From assembly GCF_947502445.1 (NCBI RefSeq), contig NZ_CANMZW010000047.1:1-46933 (forward strand): DNA of 46,933 nucleotides, given 5' to 3'. Both the position numbers and the translations under genes were made by a program. Positions 39,654-46,933 of the stretch are shown here, piece by piece. The stretch comes from an uncultured Brevibacillus sp. (GTDB lineage: Bacteria > Bacillota > Bacilli > Brevibacillales > Brevibacillaceae). Under the pieces are notes generated by a model. That model saw only the letters and a program-made list of their open reading frames with translations. It was not told the DNA's origin and made no database searches. Every line of letters begins with the position of its first letter. Position 1 is the first letter of the stretch.

Positions 39654-40688
39654 TTATCCTCCAAATTTTAACGTCTGCGAATGACGATTCAAACCTGTTC
39701 CTGTTTTTACATAAATCTCGTCTGTACCTGGACCAACTAAGAAATACATGAAGAGTGTAGGTGTGTATACCTGCCATAACTGATTACCGTTTGGGTCCAG
39801 TTTTACTAATCTACCTTGATCCATGCCATAGGTCATAGTCCCTATGTTTACTGAAATAATAATACCCGGCTCTTTTTCTGTGTTTTGATACCCAATAGAC
39901 TCAGCGGGGTAACCTAATGATTTTGTAAAAATCACCGCGCCTGTTGTTCCGTTATATTTCTTGACTAGTCCATCAGCACTAATGGCGTATATGTTACCCG
40001 ATGGGTCTACAGTCAAGTATCTAAGGGCAGAAAATCCATTATTCACGCTCCATACAAGGTTGCCATCCTTGTCGCGTTTTGATAGGTTCCCATCAGCTCC
40101 GTAAATAACATTGTCTTGTTCGTCAGCCACAACGTTAATATTGCGATTTCCACTAAATATTTTTGCATTGGCATCTGCCTTAGTCCATACTTTCCCGACC
40201 GTTCCTTGGGCTGGGTCTACATTTATTCTGCCAACATAGCCATTTGCGATCCAGTACAGATAGCCATTGATGGGCGATAGAACTGATTGTCCAGTGTTAG
40301 CTGAACTTCCTCCAAACTCGGTTCTAGGCAAGGTGTATTCCGCAACTACTGTTCCCGCTGCATTGCATGCCGTTACATTGCCGAATGCGCCCATACAATG
40401 CACCAATCGGCCATCGTTTGTTGCCGACATGCCAAATATGGTCGGAGTTACCGCCTTGCGCTCCCAGACATAATTCCCTTGTTTATCCCTTTTTGTCATT
40501 AAACCCAACCAACCGTGTACATAATTATTCAAGTTACTGTCGACTGCAAAACTTGTATTATCGTTATGATTATCTACTGTATTTATATATTTCGCTACGG
40601 GCGGACCTTCAAGACCAAGCTCCCTAAAATTGAAGTACCTTCTCATTCCAATACCGTGATCACGTAGAACATCTCCAAAGATATTCAT
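39654..40688 (-). CDS. Beta-propeller tail protein, candidate receptor-binding protein
   Basis: A 344-residue protein made of repeated blades: the motif K-x-D-x-x-G-N-x-x-W appears at least three times (TKRDKQGNYVW, SKRDKDGNLVW, VKLDPNGNQLW), as in PQQ-like or NHL propellers. There is no signal peptide. It overlaps the tail fibre gene upstream by four bases, so it is part of the tail operon. An adhesin or side-fibre role is inferred from position. Starts MNIFGDVLRDHGIGMRRYFN. Confidence 0.7.
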   Translation of the reverse strand: MNIFGDVLRDHGIGMRRYFNFRELGLEGPPVAKYINTVDNHNDNTSFAVDSNLNNYVHGWLGLMTKRDKQGNYVWERKAVTPTIFGMSATNDGRLVHCMGAFGNVTACNAAGTVVAEYTLPRTEFGGSSANTGQSVLSPINGYLYWIANGYVGRINVDPAQGTVGKVWTKADANAKIFSGNRNINVVADEQDNVIYGADGNLSKRDKDGNLVWSVNNGFSALRYLTVDPSGNIYAISADGLVKKYNGTTGAVIFTKSLGYPAESIGYQNTEKEPGIIISVNIGTMTYGMDQGRLVKLDPNGNQLWQVYTPTLFMYFLVGPGTDEIYVKTGTGLNRHSQTLKFGG

Positions 40689-41701
40689 CGTAGCACCTCA
40701 TTTACTGGGCTTCCGTCACTGTCATAGGTGATATCGTAGATTTCAGTGTTACGTACCGTTGTACCATTTAAGGCGTAATATGTGCGTGTATCTACGGTAT
40801 AATTACTTCCCACTTTACTGGAAAGCACGGATTTCATAAAAAGCGTACCGTCTTTGCGCTTATACTCCACAATGGTGTAGATTTTCGAAACCGAATCATA
40901 TCCACTTCTATACTTGCGAAGTGATTGCAGACTGTCTTTGTCAACTGGGTCCATGAAACCAGCTACAGATGGAGTTGCAAGAGCATGTGCTGTTCCACCC
41001 GCCCCGATATGATCATCCAGTCTTTTCTTGTCAGGCCCACTCATGAATCCTGCTACAGTTGGTGTCGCCAAAGCGTGAGCAGTTCCCCCAGCCCCTATAT
41101 GATCGTCCAGTCTTTTCTTGTCGGTTGCACTCATGAATCCAGATACTGTTTGCGTAGCATTCGGATGAGTATGGTTCGTAAGCGCAGCTCCAATTTGAGC
41201 AGGGGTCACCTTATGGGGATTGGAATAATTTTTAATATGATCGTCAAACTCATCTTGGCTTACGAAGCCACTTGGTGAAATGACCGCCGTTACTTGACTC
41301 GCGCTACCTACAGCGATGTTTACCTGAAACTCTCGTGAAAAAGGACCGGCTGATATCGGCGGGATGTAATCACCTTTGGTTCCTGCATTTGTATATCCGT
41401 ACAGGATTTCGCCCAAATCTGGATCTTGTGCATAAATCCCAATCTCGCAAGAGTACGTCGATTGTTTAATATCCGTGTTTTCAAAGCGACCTTTGACATG
41501 TGCGGTCGCGCCCGTTCTGCTAAATCCATAGATTGGAACCCAACCAATAGGCTGTACCAGATCGGTCAGAATTGCAGGATCTCCGCTATAGGAACCGGAC
41601 CCAATACGCATGCGCGTGTAATTAATCGCTATCCCTGATTGCGCTTTGGCATAGAGATTTTTTCCTTGTTGCGTAATGACCATAACTGGATAAAGTGCCA
41701 T
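40685..41701 (-). CDS. Phage tail fibre protein (DUF3751-type N terminus)
   Basis: A 338-residue protein. The N-terminal 150 residues match the tail-collar/DUF3751 attachment domain of fibres (YAKAQSGIAINYTRMRIGSG, CEIGIYAQDPDLGEILYGY). A middle section has the HIKNYSNPHKVTPAQIGA motif common in fibres and then two 30-residue tandem repeats. The C-terminal part is a unique tip. It follows the DUF2612 gene as in PBSX-like phages. Confidence 0.88.
   Translation of the reverse strand: MALYPVMVITQQGKNLYAKAQSGIAINYTRMRIGSGSYSGDPAILTDLVQPIGWVPIYGFSRTGATAHVKGRFENTDIKQSTYSCEIGIYAQDPDLGEILYGYTNAGTKGDYIPPISAGPFSREFQVNIAVGSASQVTAVISPSGFVSQDEFDDHIKNYSNPHKVTPAQIGAALTNHTHPNATQTVSGFMSATDKKRLDDHIGAGGTAHALATPTVAGFMSGPDKKRLDDHIGAGGTAHALATPSVAGFMDPVDKDSLQSLRKYRSGYDSVSKIYTIVEYKRKDGTLFMKSVLSSKVGSNYTVDTRTYYALNGTTVRNTEIYDITYDSDGSPVNEVLR
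40952..41140 (-). repeat. 90-base tandem repeats in the tail fibre gene
   Basis: Two full 90-base units and the start of a third encode GFMS(A/G)(T/P)DKKRLDDHIGAGG and the following THALATP segment. The unit boundaries (CATGAA on plus) recur at 40952, 41042 and 41132. Such units can vary in number by slippage or recombination and change fibre length. Confidence 0.85.
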
Positions 41702-41717
41702 TTATGTTCTCCCCTCC

Positions 41718-42380
41718 TTATAAAGCTTCTGAAGAAATCGCAATGCGGTCGCAACCGCTCACAACTCCGCCTATATAATCCATTCGATTCGCCTCCGACA
41801 GCCACCAATCTTGCGGCATTTCAGAGTCAATAGTTGTAATGTCTTTACCAGTCACCAGCATGCCAACGTAATCCATCCGATCCACTTCTGATTGCCAAAC
41901 AATGTTGATTCGGACAGTGGACGGCTTTGGAATGATGTAACCCACCGTAACAAGCAGCACGCTATGCAGCCCCAAGTCTCCGCGAATGACTGCCTTCATG
42001 GTCATATCCTGGTTGTCGTTTATTTTAAGGCGCGCTGTTGGAAACAGGTTGTCCCACATCTCATATATTTGTGGAAGCGTACCGTCCCACTGGTTCTGGG
42101 CGATTTTTGCTTTCAAAGCTATACGGTATATGTCATCAACCATGACAGGTGAGGTTCCATCTTCCAATTGAAAAGGCAGGTACCTTGACCTGCCCACCAA
42201 ATCCCCTACTGTATCGAGTTGGACACCGACTGCCTTCTCAACCGAAAAAGCTTCCGGTATGCTTTCAGCTATTTTTACGGCTGCATCTTCTTTTTCAAGC
42301 ATGACGGTTAACCAGCGCATGAATTTGTCTTTGTTCCAGTGTTGTGACGTGATTAAATCACGATACGATTCTATCGTCAT
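41718..42380 (-). CDS. Baseplate/tail protein, DUF2612 (XkdU-like position)
   Basis: About 220 residues, DUF2612-type: DTVGDLVGRSRYLPF, DDIYRIALKAKIAQNQWDGT and the repeated C-terminal motif RMDYVG/RMDYIGG. It takes the place of PBSX XkdU (YmfQ), linking baseplate and fibre. The ATG at 42380 has GGGGTGA upstream; a start seven codons earlier is less likely. It lies just after the baseplate J gene. Confidence 0.85.
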   Translation of the reverse strand: MTIESYRDLITSQHWNKDKFMRWLTVMLEKEDAAVKIAESIPEAFSVEKAVGVQLDTVGDLVGRSRYLPFQLEDGTSPVMVDDIYRIALKAKIAQNQWDGTLPQIYEMWDNLFPTARLKINDNQDMTMKAVIRGDLGLHSVLLVTVGYIIPKPSTVRINIVWQSEVDRMDYVGMLVTGKDITTIDSEMPQDWWLSEANRMDYIGGVVSGCDRIAISSEAL

Positions 42381-42387
42381 CTTTTGA

Positions 42388-43569
42388 TCACCCCACAACA
42401 TTCACGGTGACATTGACTTTGGATCCCCGAACAGCTTCAAAAAACTGCAAGGGGATATCTGCTGTTGCTTGTGGTTTTCCCAGTCGCGCCGCTGTCAAAC
42501 TCGTAATGGAAAAGGTGGGGCTCGTCAGTACCCTGTTGGCTTGCAAAGCAGCTCCCCACAAACTTGAAATGACAAGGGTCGTATTACCAAGTGAAACACT
42601 ATTGATAAAGTCGGCCACATAACTCTTGATGTCATCTTCTGTCTGCGTAGTAAATCCACTGAGTCGCTTAACCTTTACAACGACAGCTATCTCTACATAG
42701 GTAGGACGATAAAAACGAATGGGTGTAGGTTCGTCGTACATATCGGTGACCATTTTAGTTGTGGTTCCGTTCGTATAGCCTCCGGGCGTTTTGCGTTTGG
42801 CAATTGTTTGTGCAATCTCCTGATCTTCTCCCCCCTCCACTACTGCTGTGATCGAGTGCGGAGGATGCCCAAGCTCATTCGGTTCACCCGTGTCATTCTC
42901 ATATACAACGTACCTCGTTACGCCACTCAGTCCGGCGATAGCCCCTTTTATGCCTTCTAGCACCGTTCGGCTTGGATTCGCTGTACTAATGGCTTGGCGG
43001 GCTTTCAGCTGAGGGTCACTCTCGGTATATTTACCAGGGACAGCTGCTTCCGGGTTTGTGACGCTTGTCCATCCTAATGTAGGAGTGACGATTCCTGTAA
43101 TTGTATTGGCTTCTGCTTCTATGGGGCCTGGCGTCTGACAGGTTGCGGTCGTGGCATAGATCCCATCTGATCCAATCGTGATAGACGAAGGTAGGGACCA
43201 GAAGTTCCCCGCATTATCAGAAACAATGCCATCCTTGATAATGGTACCCGGTGTTCCCCCGACGACTGCCGGTGCTTTTGAATACGCATCCCCTAATCGT
43301 TTAATCCCGTTGATTCCAACAATCACGTCCAAACCGGGACCCATCGCGGTAGCTGGTCCTCGACTGTTGTACACGGCTTGGCAGATCAGATAGGAGTCAT
43401 AGAGCTTATTGGCAAAGACAGAAATGAACTGATAATCCTGACTGTCATTTCCGAGATAAAGGTCTTGCCCAAAAATCTGTTTGGCTTGACTGATCAGGTC
43501 ATCTCTAATGTCTATATAAGAGGGCATATGATAACCCGTTTCATCAATGTAAGGAGCGAAGTAAGCCAT
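42388..43569 (-). CDS. Baseplate J/gp47 protein (XkdT-like)
   Basis: About 393 residues of the baseplate J family, a wedge protein of contractile tails. Visible features are IDIRDDLISQAKQIFGQDLYLG, GNFWSLPSSITI, an ESDPQLKARQ-type family core and the C-terminal TSLTAARLG segment. The start is the ATG at 43569, overlapping the previous stop by one base, with GGAGG upstream. Its presence marks the phage as myovirus-like. Confidence 0.92.
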   Translation of the reverse strand: MAYFAPYIDETGYHMPSYIDIRDDLISQAKQIFGQDLYLGNDSQDYQFISVFANKLYDSYLICQAVYNSRGPATAMGPGLDVIVGINGIKRLGDAYSKAPAVVGGTPGTIIKDGIVSDNAGNFWSLPSSITIGSDGIYATTATCQTPGPIEAEANTITGIVTPTLGWTSVTNPEAAVPGKYTESDPQLKARQAISTANPSRTVLEGIKGAIAGLSGVTRYVVYENDTGEPNELGHPPHSITAVVEGGEDQEIAQTIAKRKTPGGYTNGTTTKMVTDMYDEPTPIRFYRPTYVEIAVVVKVKRLSGFTTQTEDDIKSYVADFINSVSLGNTTLVISSLWGAALQANRVLTSPTFSITSLTAARLGKPQATADIPLQFFEAVRGSKVNVTVNVVG

Positions 43570-43934
43570 TATTCCATTTCCCTCCTTCCGAATGACATTG
43601 TAATGGGAATGGCTTCGCCAAAATCGGTTTCTGCCATGCATTGGAATCGGTAAGTTCGGTCTTCATATGTGCTTTGGAAATTCGTAATCTGGCTGACATG
43701 CGGGGTCTCAATGATCCTAGCCTGTACCAATAGGTCAACACCTTTTACGTTGTCTGGATGACCTATCGTGCCCAAGATGTTTTGAAAGAGAGGTAAGCCA
43801 TCATCCAGCTGCTCCCACCATTCCTCCATGAATAGCTTCAATCGGGTATAGATCGCCTGCCCGACCGCTGCTGCCTTCGTCAGAAACGGCCTGCCCATCG
43901 TGTAGTCACCGCCGACCATTTCTCGGTACCTCAT
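43569..43934 (-). CDS. Baseplate wedge protein (XkdS/gp25-like)
   Basis: About 121 residues. Position between the spike and baseplate J genes, and the segment GRPFLTKAAAVGQAIYTRLKL with FRCMAETDFGE-like C-terminal strand (FQCMAETDFGEAI), fit the small wedge proteins of the XkdS/gp25 group. The ATG at 43934 overlaps the spike stop (ATGA). Confidence 0.75.
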   Translation of the reverse strand: MRYREMVGGDYTMGRPFLTKAAAVGQAIYTRLKLFMEEWWEQLDDGLPLFQNILGTIGHPDNVKGVDLLVQARIIETPHVSQITNFQSTYEDRTYRFQCMAETDFGEAIPITMSFGRREME

Positions 43935-44530
43935 CTGTCTACTCTCCCTCCCTCGTCGATCCACTCGTCATACCTTTCCCGTGTGGTAATATTGACCCCA
44001 TTCACACGAATAGTTGGAGCCACAAGATCAATAACTCCTGGCTTAATTCTGATGAAATCGCTCCTGTCATCGTTTCGTAGCTCAACATGTTCCCGTGAAA
44101 ATTCATCAAGTTTCTTCGGCTGGCTCCACAAGCCAAGAAGCGCGATCCCGTCTGACAGGTCATGCCGCCTCTTCTCTATCTGGTTTTGAATGTCACCGAG
44201 AGAAAACCATGCATCAATACACATATCAGAGAAGACGACAAGACACTCGTCACCCTTCTTAACTGGGAAAGTAAGGACATAACCGCCCCCACGCGGGAAC
44301 ATTACTGGGACATCTAGCAAGACGTCAATCTCCACCCATTCATACTGCATGTTCTCTTGCTGCACATGTTCCCTCAATGCAACCTGAACCTCAGCCGTCT
44401 GCTTCTCGGCATCAAATTTCTTGATGATCCCGGGAACGCTGACCCTCATTGTACTGAAAATCTTATCAATCATCGTGTGATAAAAATCGACGTCATTTTC
44501 CTTTAGCCGTTCTGGTACCGAAACCCCCAT
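43931..44530 (-). CDS. Tail spike / membrane-puncturing protein, Gp138 N-terminal type
   Basis: About 199 residues. The N-terminal OB-like domain matches Gp138: MRVSVPGIIKKFDAEKQTAEVQ, then VPVMFPRGGGYVLTFPVKKGDECLVVF. The C-terminal part ends in TIRVNGVNITTRERYDEW, a spike tip motif. The ATG at 44530 follows GGAGGTGA. Comparable proteins pierce the cell envelope at tail contraction. Confidence 0.87.
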   Translation of the reverse strand: MGVSVPERLKENDVDFYHTMIDKIFSTMRVSVPGIIKKFDAEKQTAEVQVALREHVQQENMQYEWVEIDVLLDVPVMFPRGGGYVLTFPVKKGDECLVVFSDMCIDAWFSLGDIQNQIEKRRHDLSDGIALLGLWSQPKKLDEFSREHVELRNDDRSDFIRIKPGVIDLVAPTIRVNGVNITTRERYDEWIDEGGRVDR

Positions 44531-44534
44531 ATGA

Positions 44535-46097
44535 TCACCTCCAAATATTTGCTCCACCGGATGACATCAGACCTGGAATGACGCCACCTGCTTGTGACAC
44601 TGTATCGCACTCGGTATACCAGGCATCTCCACGCGTATCCCCATTCTGACGAATACCAATGATGCGATATATACCGGCAGCATCCAACCCTCGCTGAATT
44701 TGCCCGAATTGAAAGGTCTGCGCCTGTATTTGACTGTTATCGATCCGCACAAGCGAATTTATTTTCAATCGAGGGTTAAGCAGGCACTTGAAACTCACCC
44801 CAAAGTCAGTTTGCATCGGGGTACCGATCAATCCAGACTCTGGGGAAAGATCGACAATCTCGTTTGGTGGGTAGTCCTGAGCTGTGATGATATTCACCTT
44901 GCCATCTTCAATGTAAAACGTGGCTGCGTTTGATTGAGCAATCTGTCGCAAGTAGTCCTTACCCAATCCGAAAAACACTTTCCCTCTAGTGAGAGCTGCG
45001 GACTGTAAATAATTCGAAATGGTCCCTTGTTGCGTTGGTACTTTTGCTTGACTGGTAACAATACCGATTTGACTGCGCGCCGTCTGTCCTTTAGCGACTG
45101 AAATATTGACCATTCCATTATTAAAGAATCGATCACCATCAACAGAGTTAAGAATTAACTTGTAATCGACACCATCTTCTTTCCCACGTATCGCTTGAAT
45201 CACATCACCACGAAAGATGAGGCCGTATTGCTCACCTTCGTATCCAGCCTCCACAATTACGGTATCTCCTTCGTTGATGACTTTGTTTTCTGTCTCAGTA
45301 TTCAAGTTGTAGATAGTGACGGTTGAAAAGTTCGGCTGCGGCGTGAGGGTTTTTTTGATATCAAACACACATCGTAATTGCGAGACATCCAAGCCTGTTC
45401 CTTTTGCACTCGTAACTATGACCCTATATCTTCGGCCGTACAAGATATTACCTGACTTCTGACTGCTGGCAACGATTCCGTAGTTCGTAGAGGGTAAGGA
45501 GATATCGTTGATCTGACCAAACTGGTTCGTCCCTCCACTCCCCCCTAGAGAGTTGTTACCAGATGAAGAAGGCGGCGCACCAACCCATGTGTTTGGTACG
45601 TTTTTCCCCGCATACTTCTGATAAATCTTCAGGCGGCGTTCATAATCCCATTGCGGAATTTTGTCACCAACATACCATTTAGAGAATTGAAGAAAGTTAC
45701 CTTTCGCTGCTGTCCATTTTTGTTTGATCACCGCAACTGCAACTGCGACTGCAAATTGATCGTGACTAAGTACTAAATTTGTCTGATCTTGCAGTGTGCG
45801 CGGCCAATCAAGCCGAAACCTATTAGCCTGTGCAATGTAAGTAGCGAAATGCCATCTGGGTTGAACTTGACCCGGACCAAGAGAGTTACCTTGGTCGCCT
45901 GTTTTATTGGTAAAGTTTGTTTCAGCTTCAAGTGTTGCTAATACAATGCTAATTTCTACTCCCTGCGTTTGTGCCTCACTGATGGCTAGATTATAGATTC
46001 GTTGCTGGGCTGCATCCAAGTCATCCACACCCTCTAGAGAGAAAATGAAAAGCGCTCCAATGAGGAGCGCTTTAATAAACCCTATATTTGAAATCAT
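44535..46097 (-). CDS. Baseplate hub protein with lytic transglycosylase-like domain
   Basis: A 520-residue protein. Residues 30-165 look like a lysozyme/transglycosylase domain: IVLATLEAETNF supplies a candidate catalytic glutamate and SLGPGQVQPRW matches the G-x-x-Q motif. A Ser/Gly/Asn linker follows. Residues 215-520 form an XkdQ/gp43-type hub domain (YGRRYRVIVTSAKGTGLDV, then VFDIKKTLTPQPNFSTVTIYN). The first 25 residues form a hydrophobic segment (FIKALLIGALFIFSLEG) like a signal anchor, odd for a tail protein. The start overlaps the stop of the upstream secreted protein (ATGA). Confidence 0.85.
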   Translation of the reverse strand: MISNIGFIKALLIGALFIFSLEGVDDLDAAQQRIYNLAISEAQTQGVEISIVLATLEAETNFTNKTGDQGNSLGPGQVQPRWHFATYIAQANRFRLDWPRTLQDQTNLVLSHDQFAVAVAVAVIKQKWTAAKGNFLQFSKWYVGDKIPQWDYERRLKIYQKYAGKNVPNTWVGAPPSSSGNNSLGGSGGTNQFGQINDISLPSTNYGIVASSQKSGNILYGRRYRVIVTSAKGTGLDVSQLRCVFDIKKTLTPQPNFSTVTIYNLNTETENKVINEGDTVIVEAGYEGEQYGLIFRGDVIQAIRGKEDGVDYKLILNSVDGDRFFNNGMVNISVAKGQTARSQIGIVTSQAKVPTQQGTISNYLQSAALTRGKVFFGLGKDYLRQIAQSNAATFYIEDGKVNIITAQDYPPNEIVDLSPESGLIGTPMQTDFGVSFKCLLNPRLKINSLVRIDNSQIQAQTFQFGQIQRGLDAAGIYRIIGIRQNGDTRGDAWYTECDTVSQAGGVIPGLMSSGGANIWR

Positions 46098-46741
46098 TCT
46101 TTTGTGATCTTTACGTCAGTGTGATCTTTGCCGTCATACAATCTTAATTTTACATATTCCATAAAGGTCGGTGTGTAAATATGAAATACTACATTGATAT
46201 ATTGTTCGGTATTTGGAGCCACATTTACATTCCCGATAATCGCACCCGTTGAGCGATCCTTGATGTATTCAGCGTTTAACGCTAGAACATGTAATTCATG
46301 ACCTGCAGCTAGGACATGCGGTACTAAGTTAAAACTTTCTTTACTGATTTCTTGTGGTTGTTCACTTGTATTATAGACGACCACTGGAACAATCCATTCG
46401 ATATATGTTTTTTTGTTAAACCCGTTTAGCTGTACTCCATTATTTATCGATGGAAGATTCATTTCGGCATAAAAATTTGTCGAGTAACCGTAATCAATTA
46501 GTTTTGGATTAAGTTTTAGGATATTACCCTTGTTAATTTCCATGTAATTTTTTAAATCTTTGATATCTTTTACTAACCCTTTATCAAAAAGGTATTTGAT
46601 GAAGTCTGCTGGCGTCTTAACGTTTGCTGGAATTTGAACGTTGTAATTTGTGGTTGGACTGGTTGCAGCGAGAGAGACATTTACACCATTAGATACAAAA
46701 AAGACTAATGCTGCCAAGAAAAATATTAGTTTCGTTTTCAT
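46094..46741 (-). CDS. Secreted protein of unknown function
   Basis: A 215-residue protein with a Sec signal peptide (LIFFLAALVFFVSNGVNVSLAA) and a predicted beta-rich domain (EWIVPVVVYNTSEQPQEIS). I recognise no family. A secreted protein in the middle of a tail operon is unexpected; it may be cargo inserted by the neighbouring IS or a lysogenic-conversion gene. GGTGG lies seven bases upstream of the ATG. Confidence 0.7.
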   Translation of the reverse strand: MKTKLIFFLAALVFFVSNGVNVSLAATSPTTNYNVQIPANVKTPADFIKYLFDKGLVKDIKDLKNYMEINKGNILKLNPKLIDYGYSTNFYAEMNLPSINNGVQLNGFNKKTYIEWIVPVVVYNTSEQPQEISKESFNLVPHVLAAGHELHVLALNAEYIKDRSTGAIIGNVNVAPNTEQYINVVFHIYTPTFMEYVKLRLYDGKDHTDVKITKE

Positions 46742-46862
46742 TTACACACCACCAAATTAGTTTTCTACATGCTAACACATGTCCCCCTTTTAGTTTGTCG
46801 AAATATGTAGATATCGGTTCGCATCCCCCCTTTCAAAATGAAAAGCACACCCGCTTATGAAG

Positions 46863-46933
46863 TGACCCCTGTCAAGTAGACAGTAATAAAAAAGCACATT
46901 TAAGCAGCCTGAGTCCGATATTCAAATGGACTT
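46863..46933 (-). mobile_element. IS3-family insertion sequence, one end (partial)
   Basis: The terminal inverted repeat reads TGACCCCTGTCAAGTAGACA from 46863 on plus. Immediately inside, the minus-strand frame ends with SPFEYRTQAA and a stop (46900), the usual C terminus of an IS3-type OrfB transposase. The rest lies beyond the right edge. The 121 bases between the IS and the secreted-protein gene hold nothing recognisable. Confidence 0.75.
46900..46933 (-). CDS. IS3-family transposase OrfB, C-terminal end (partial)
   Basis: Ten residues and a TAA stop are in the window. SPFEYRTQAA is the common end of the rve-type transposase OrfB of the IS3/IS150 group, where an SP-x-EYR motif precedes the terminus. 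The rest of the gene is off the right edge. Confidence 0.75.
   Translation of the reverse strand, partial: SPFEYRTQAA

Noticed and set aside
40952..41140. Repeats considered as a CRISPR array
   Set aside because: The 90-base units are in-frame coding repeats without spacers.

Overview
The window reads as a Bacillales chromosome, most likely Brevibacillus or a close relative. This rests on gene order (pab-fol-dusB-greA-lysS-rRNA, hslO-prsA-cysK-pabB, and an opp/ykf murein-peptide cluster), strong AAGGAGG-type ribosome binding sites, frequent GTG/TTG starts, and a PBSX-like tail-gene order in the right-hand prophage. Nearly every gene is on the minus strand, so the region is best read from right to left.

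Layout from left to right. Positions 1-44 are the 5' end of a 16S rRNA gene (minus strand), with its leader and a candidate promoter. Positions 387-12020 carry a folate and translation block: lysS, greA, dusB, a YazB-like regulator, folK, folB, folP, pabC, pabA and pabB. A phoX-tatA-tatC cassette splits the pab genes and has its own PhoP-box promoter. Positions 12071-16025 hold cysK, a PrsA/SurA-like foldase, hslO and a group-2 (RpoD-like) sigma factor. Positions 16285-24114 hold oppF, ykfC, ykfB, oppA, oppD, oppC and oppB, which take up and degrade cell-wall peptides. A DUF3870 gene follows, and then a row of small Tad/pseudopilin-like membrane proteins (24730-26498). The upstream end of that row breaks off at about 26.6 kb, and phage-type genes begin about 0.4 kb further right.

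From about 27.0 kb to the right edge the DNA is an AT-richer prophage of the contractile-tail (PBSX-like) type. From its left end it carries an amidase, a split sigma-factor pair resembling SigO/RsoA under a LexA-type operator, a dCTP deaminase-like enzyme, and an ATP-dependent DNA ligase. A plus-strand cluster of small membrane and DNA-binding proteins follows, then a LexA-box-controlled winged-helix/YolD pair, a lipoprotein, and a plus-strand pair made of an unknown protein and an XRE-ImmA metallopeptidase. The lysis cassette (XhlA, holin, and an M23 endopeptidase fused to a trypsin-like protease) and the baseplate/tail-fibre genes complete the set. A group II intron domain V fragment lies between the lysis and tail modules. 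The window ends inside an IS3-family element.

Working model for the prophage: DNA damage inactivates host LexA, which releases the SigO/RsoA-like pair and the YolD pair. The split sigma factor could then drive late transcription. No integrase, terminase, portal or capsid gene is in the window, and the IS next to the tail genes raises the possibility that the prophage is defective. No CRISPR array or tRNA gene was seen.
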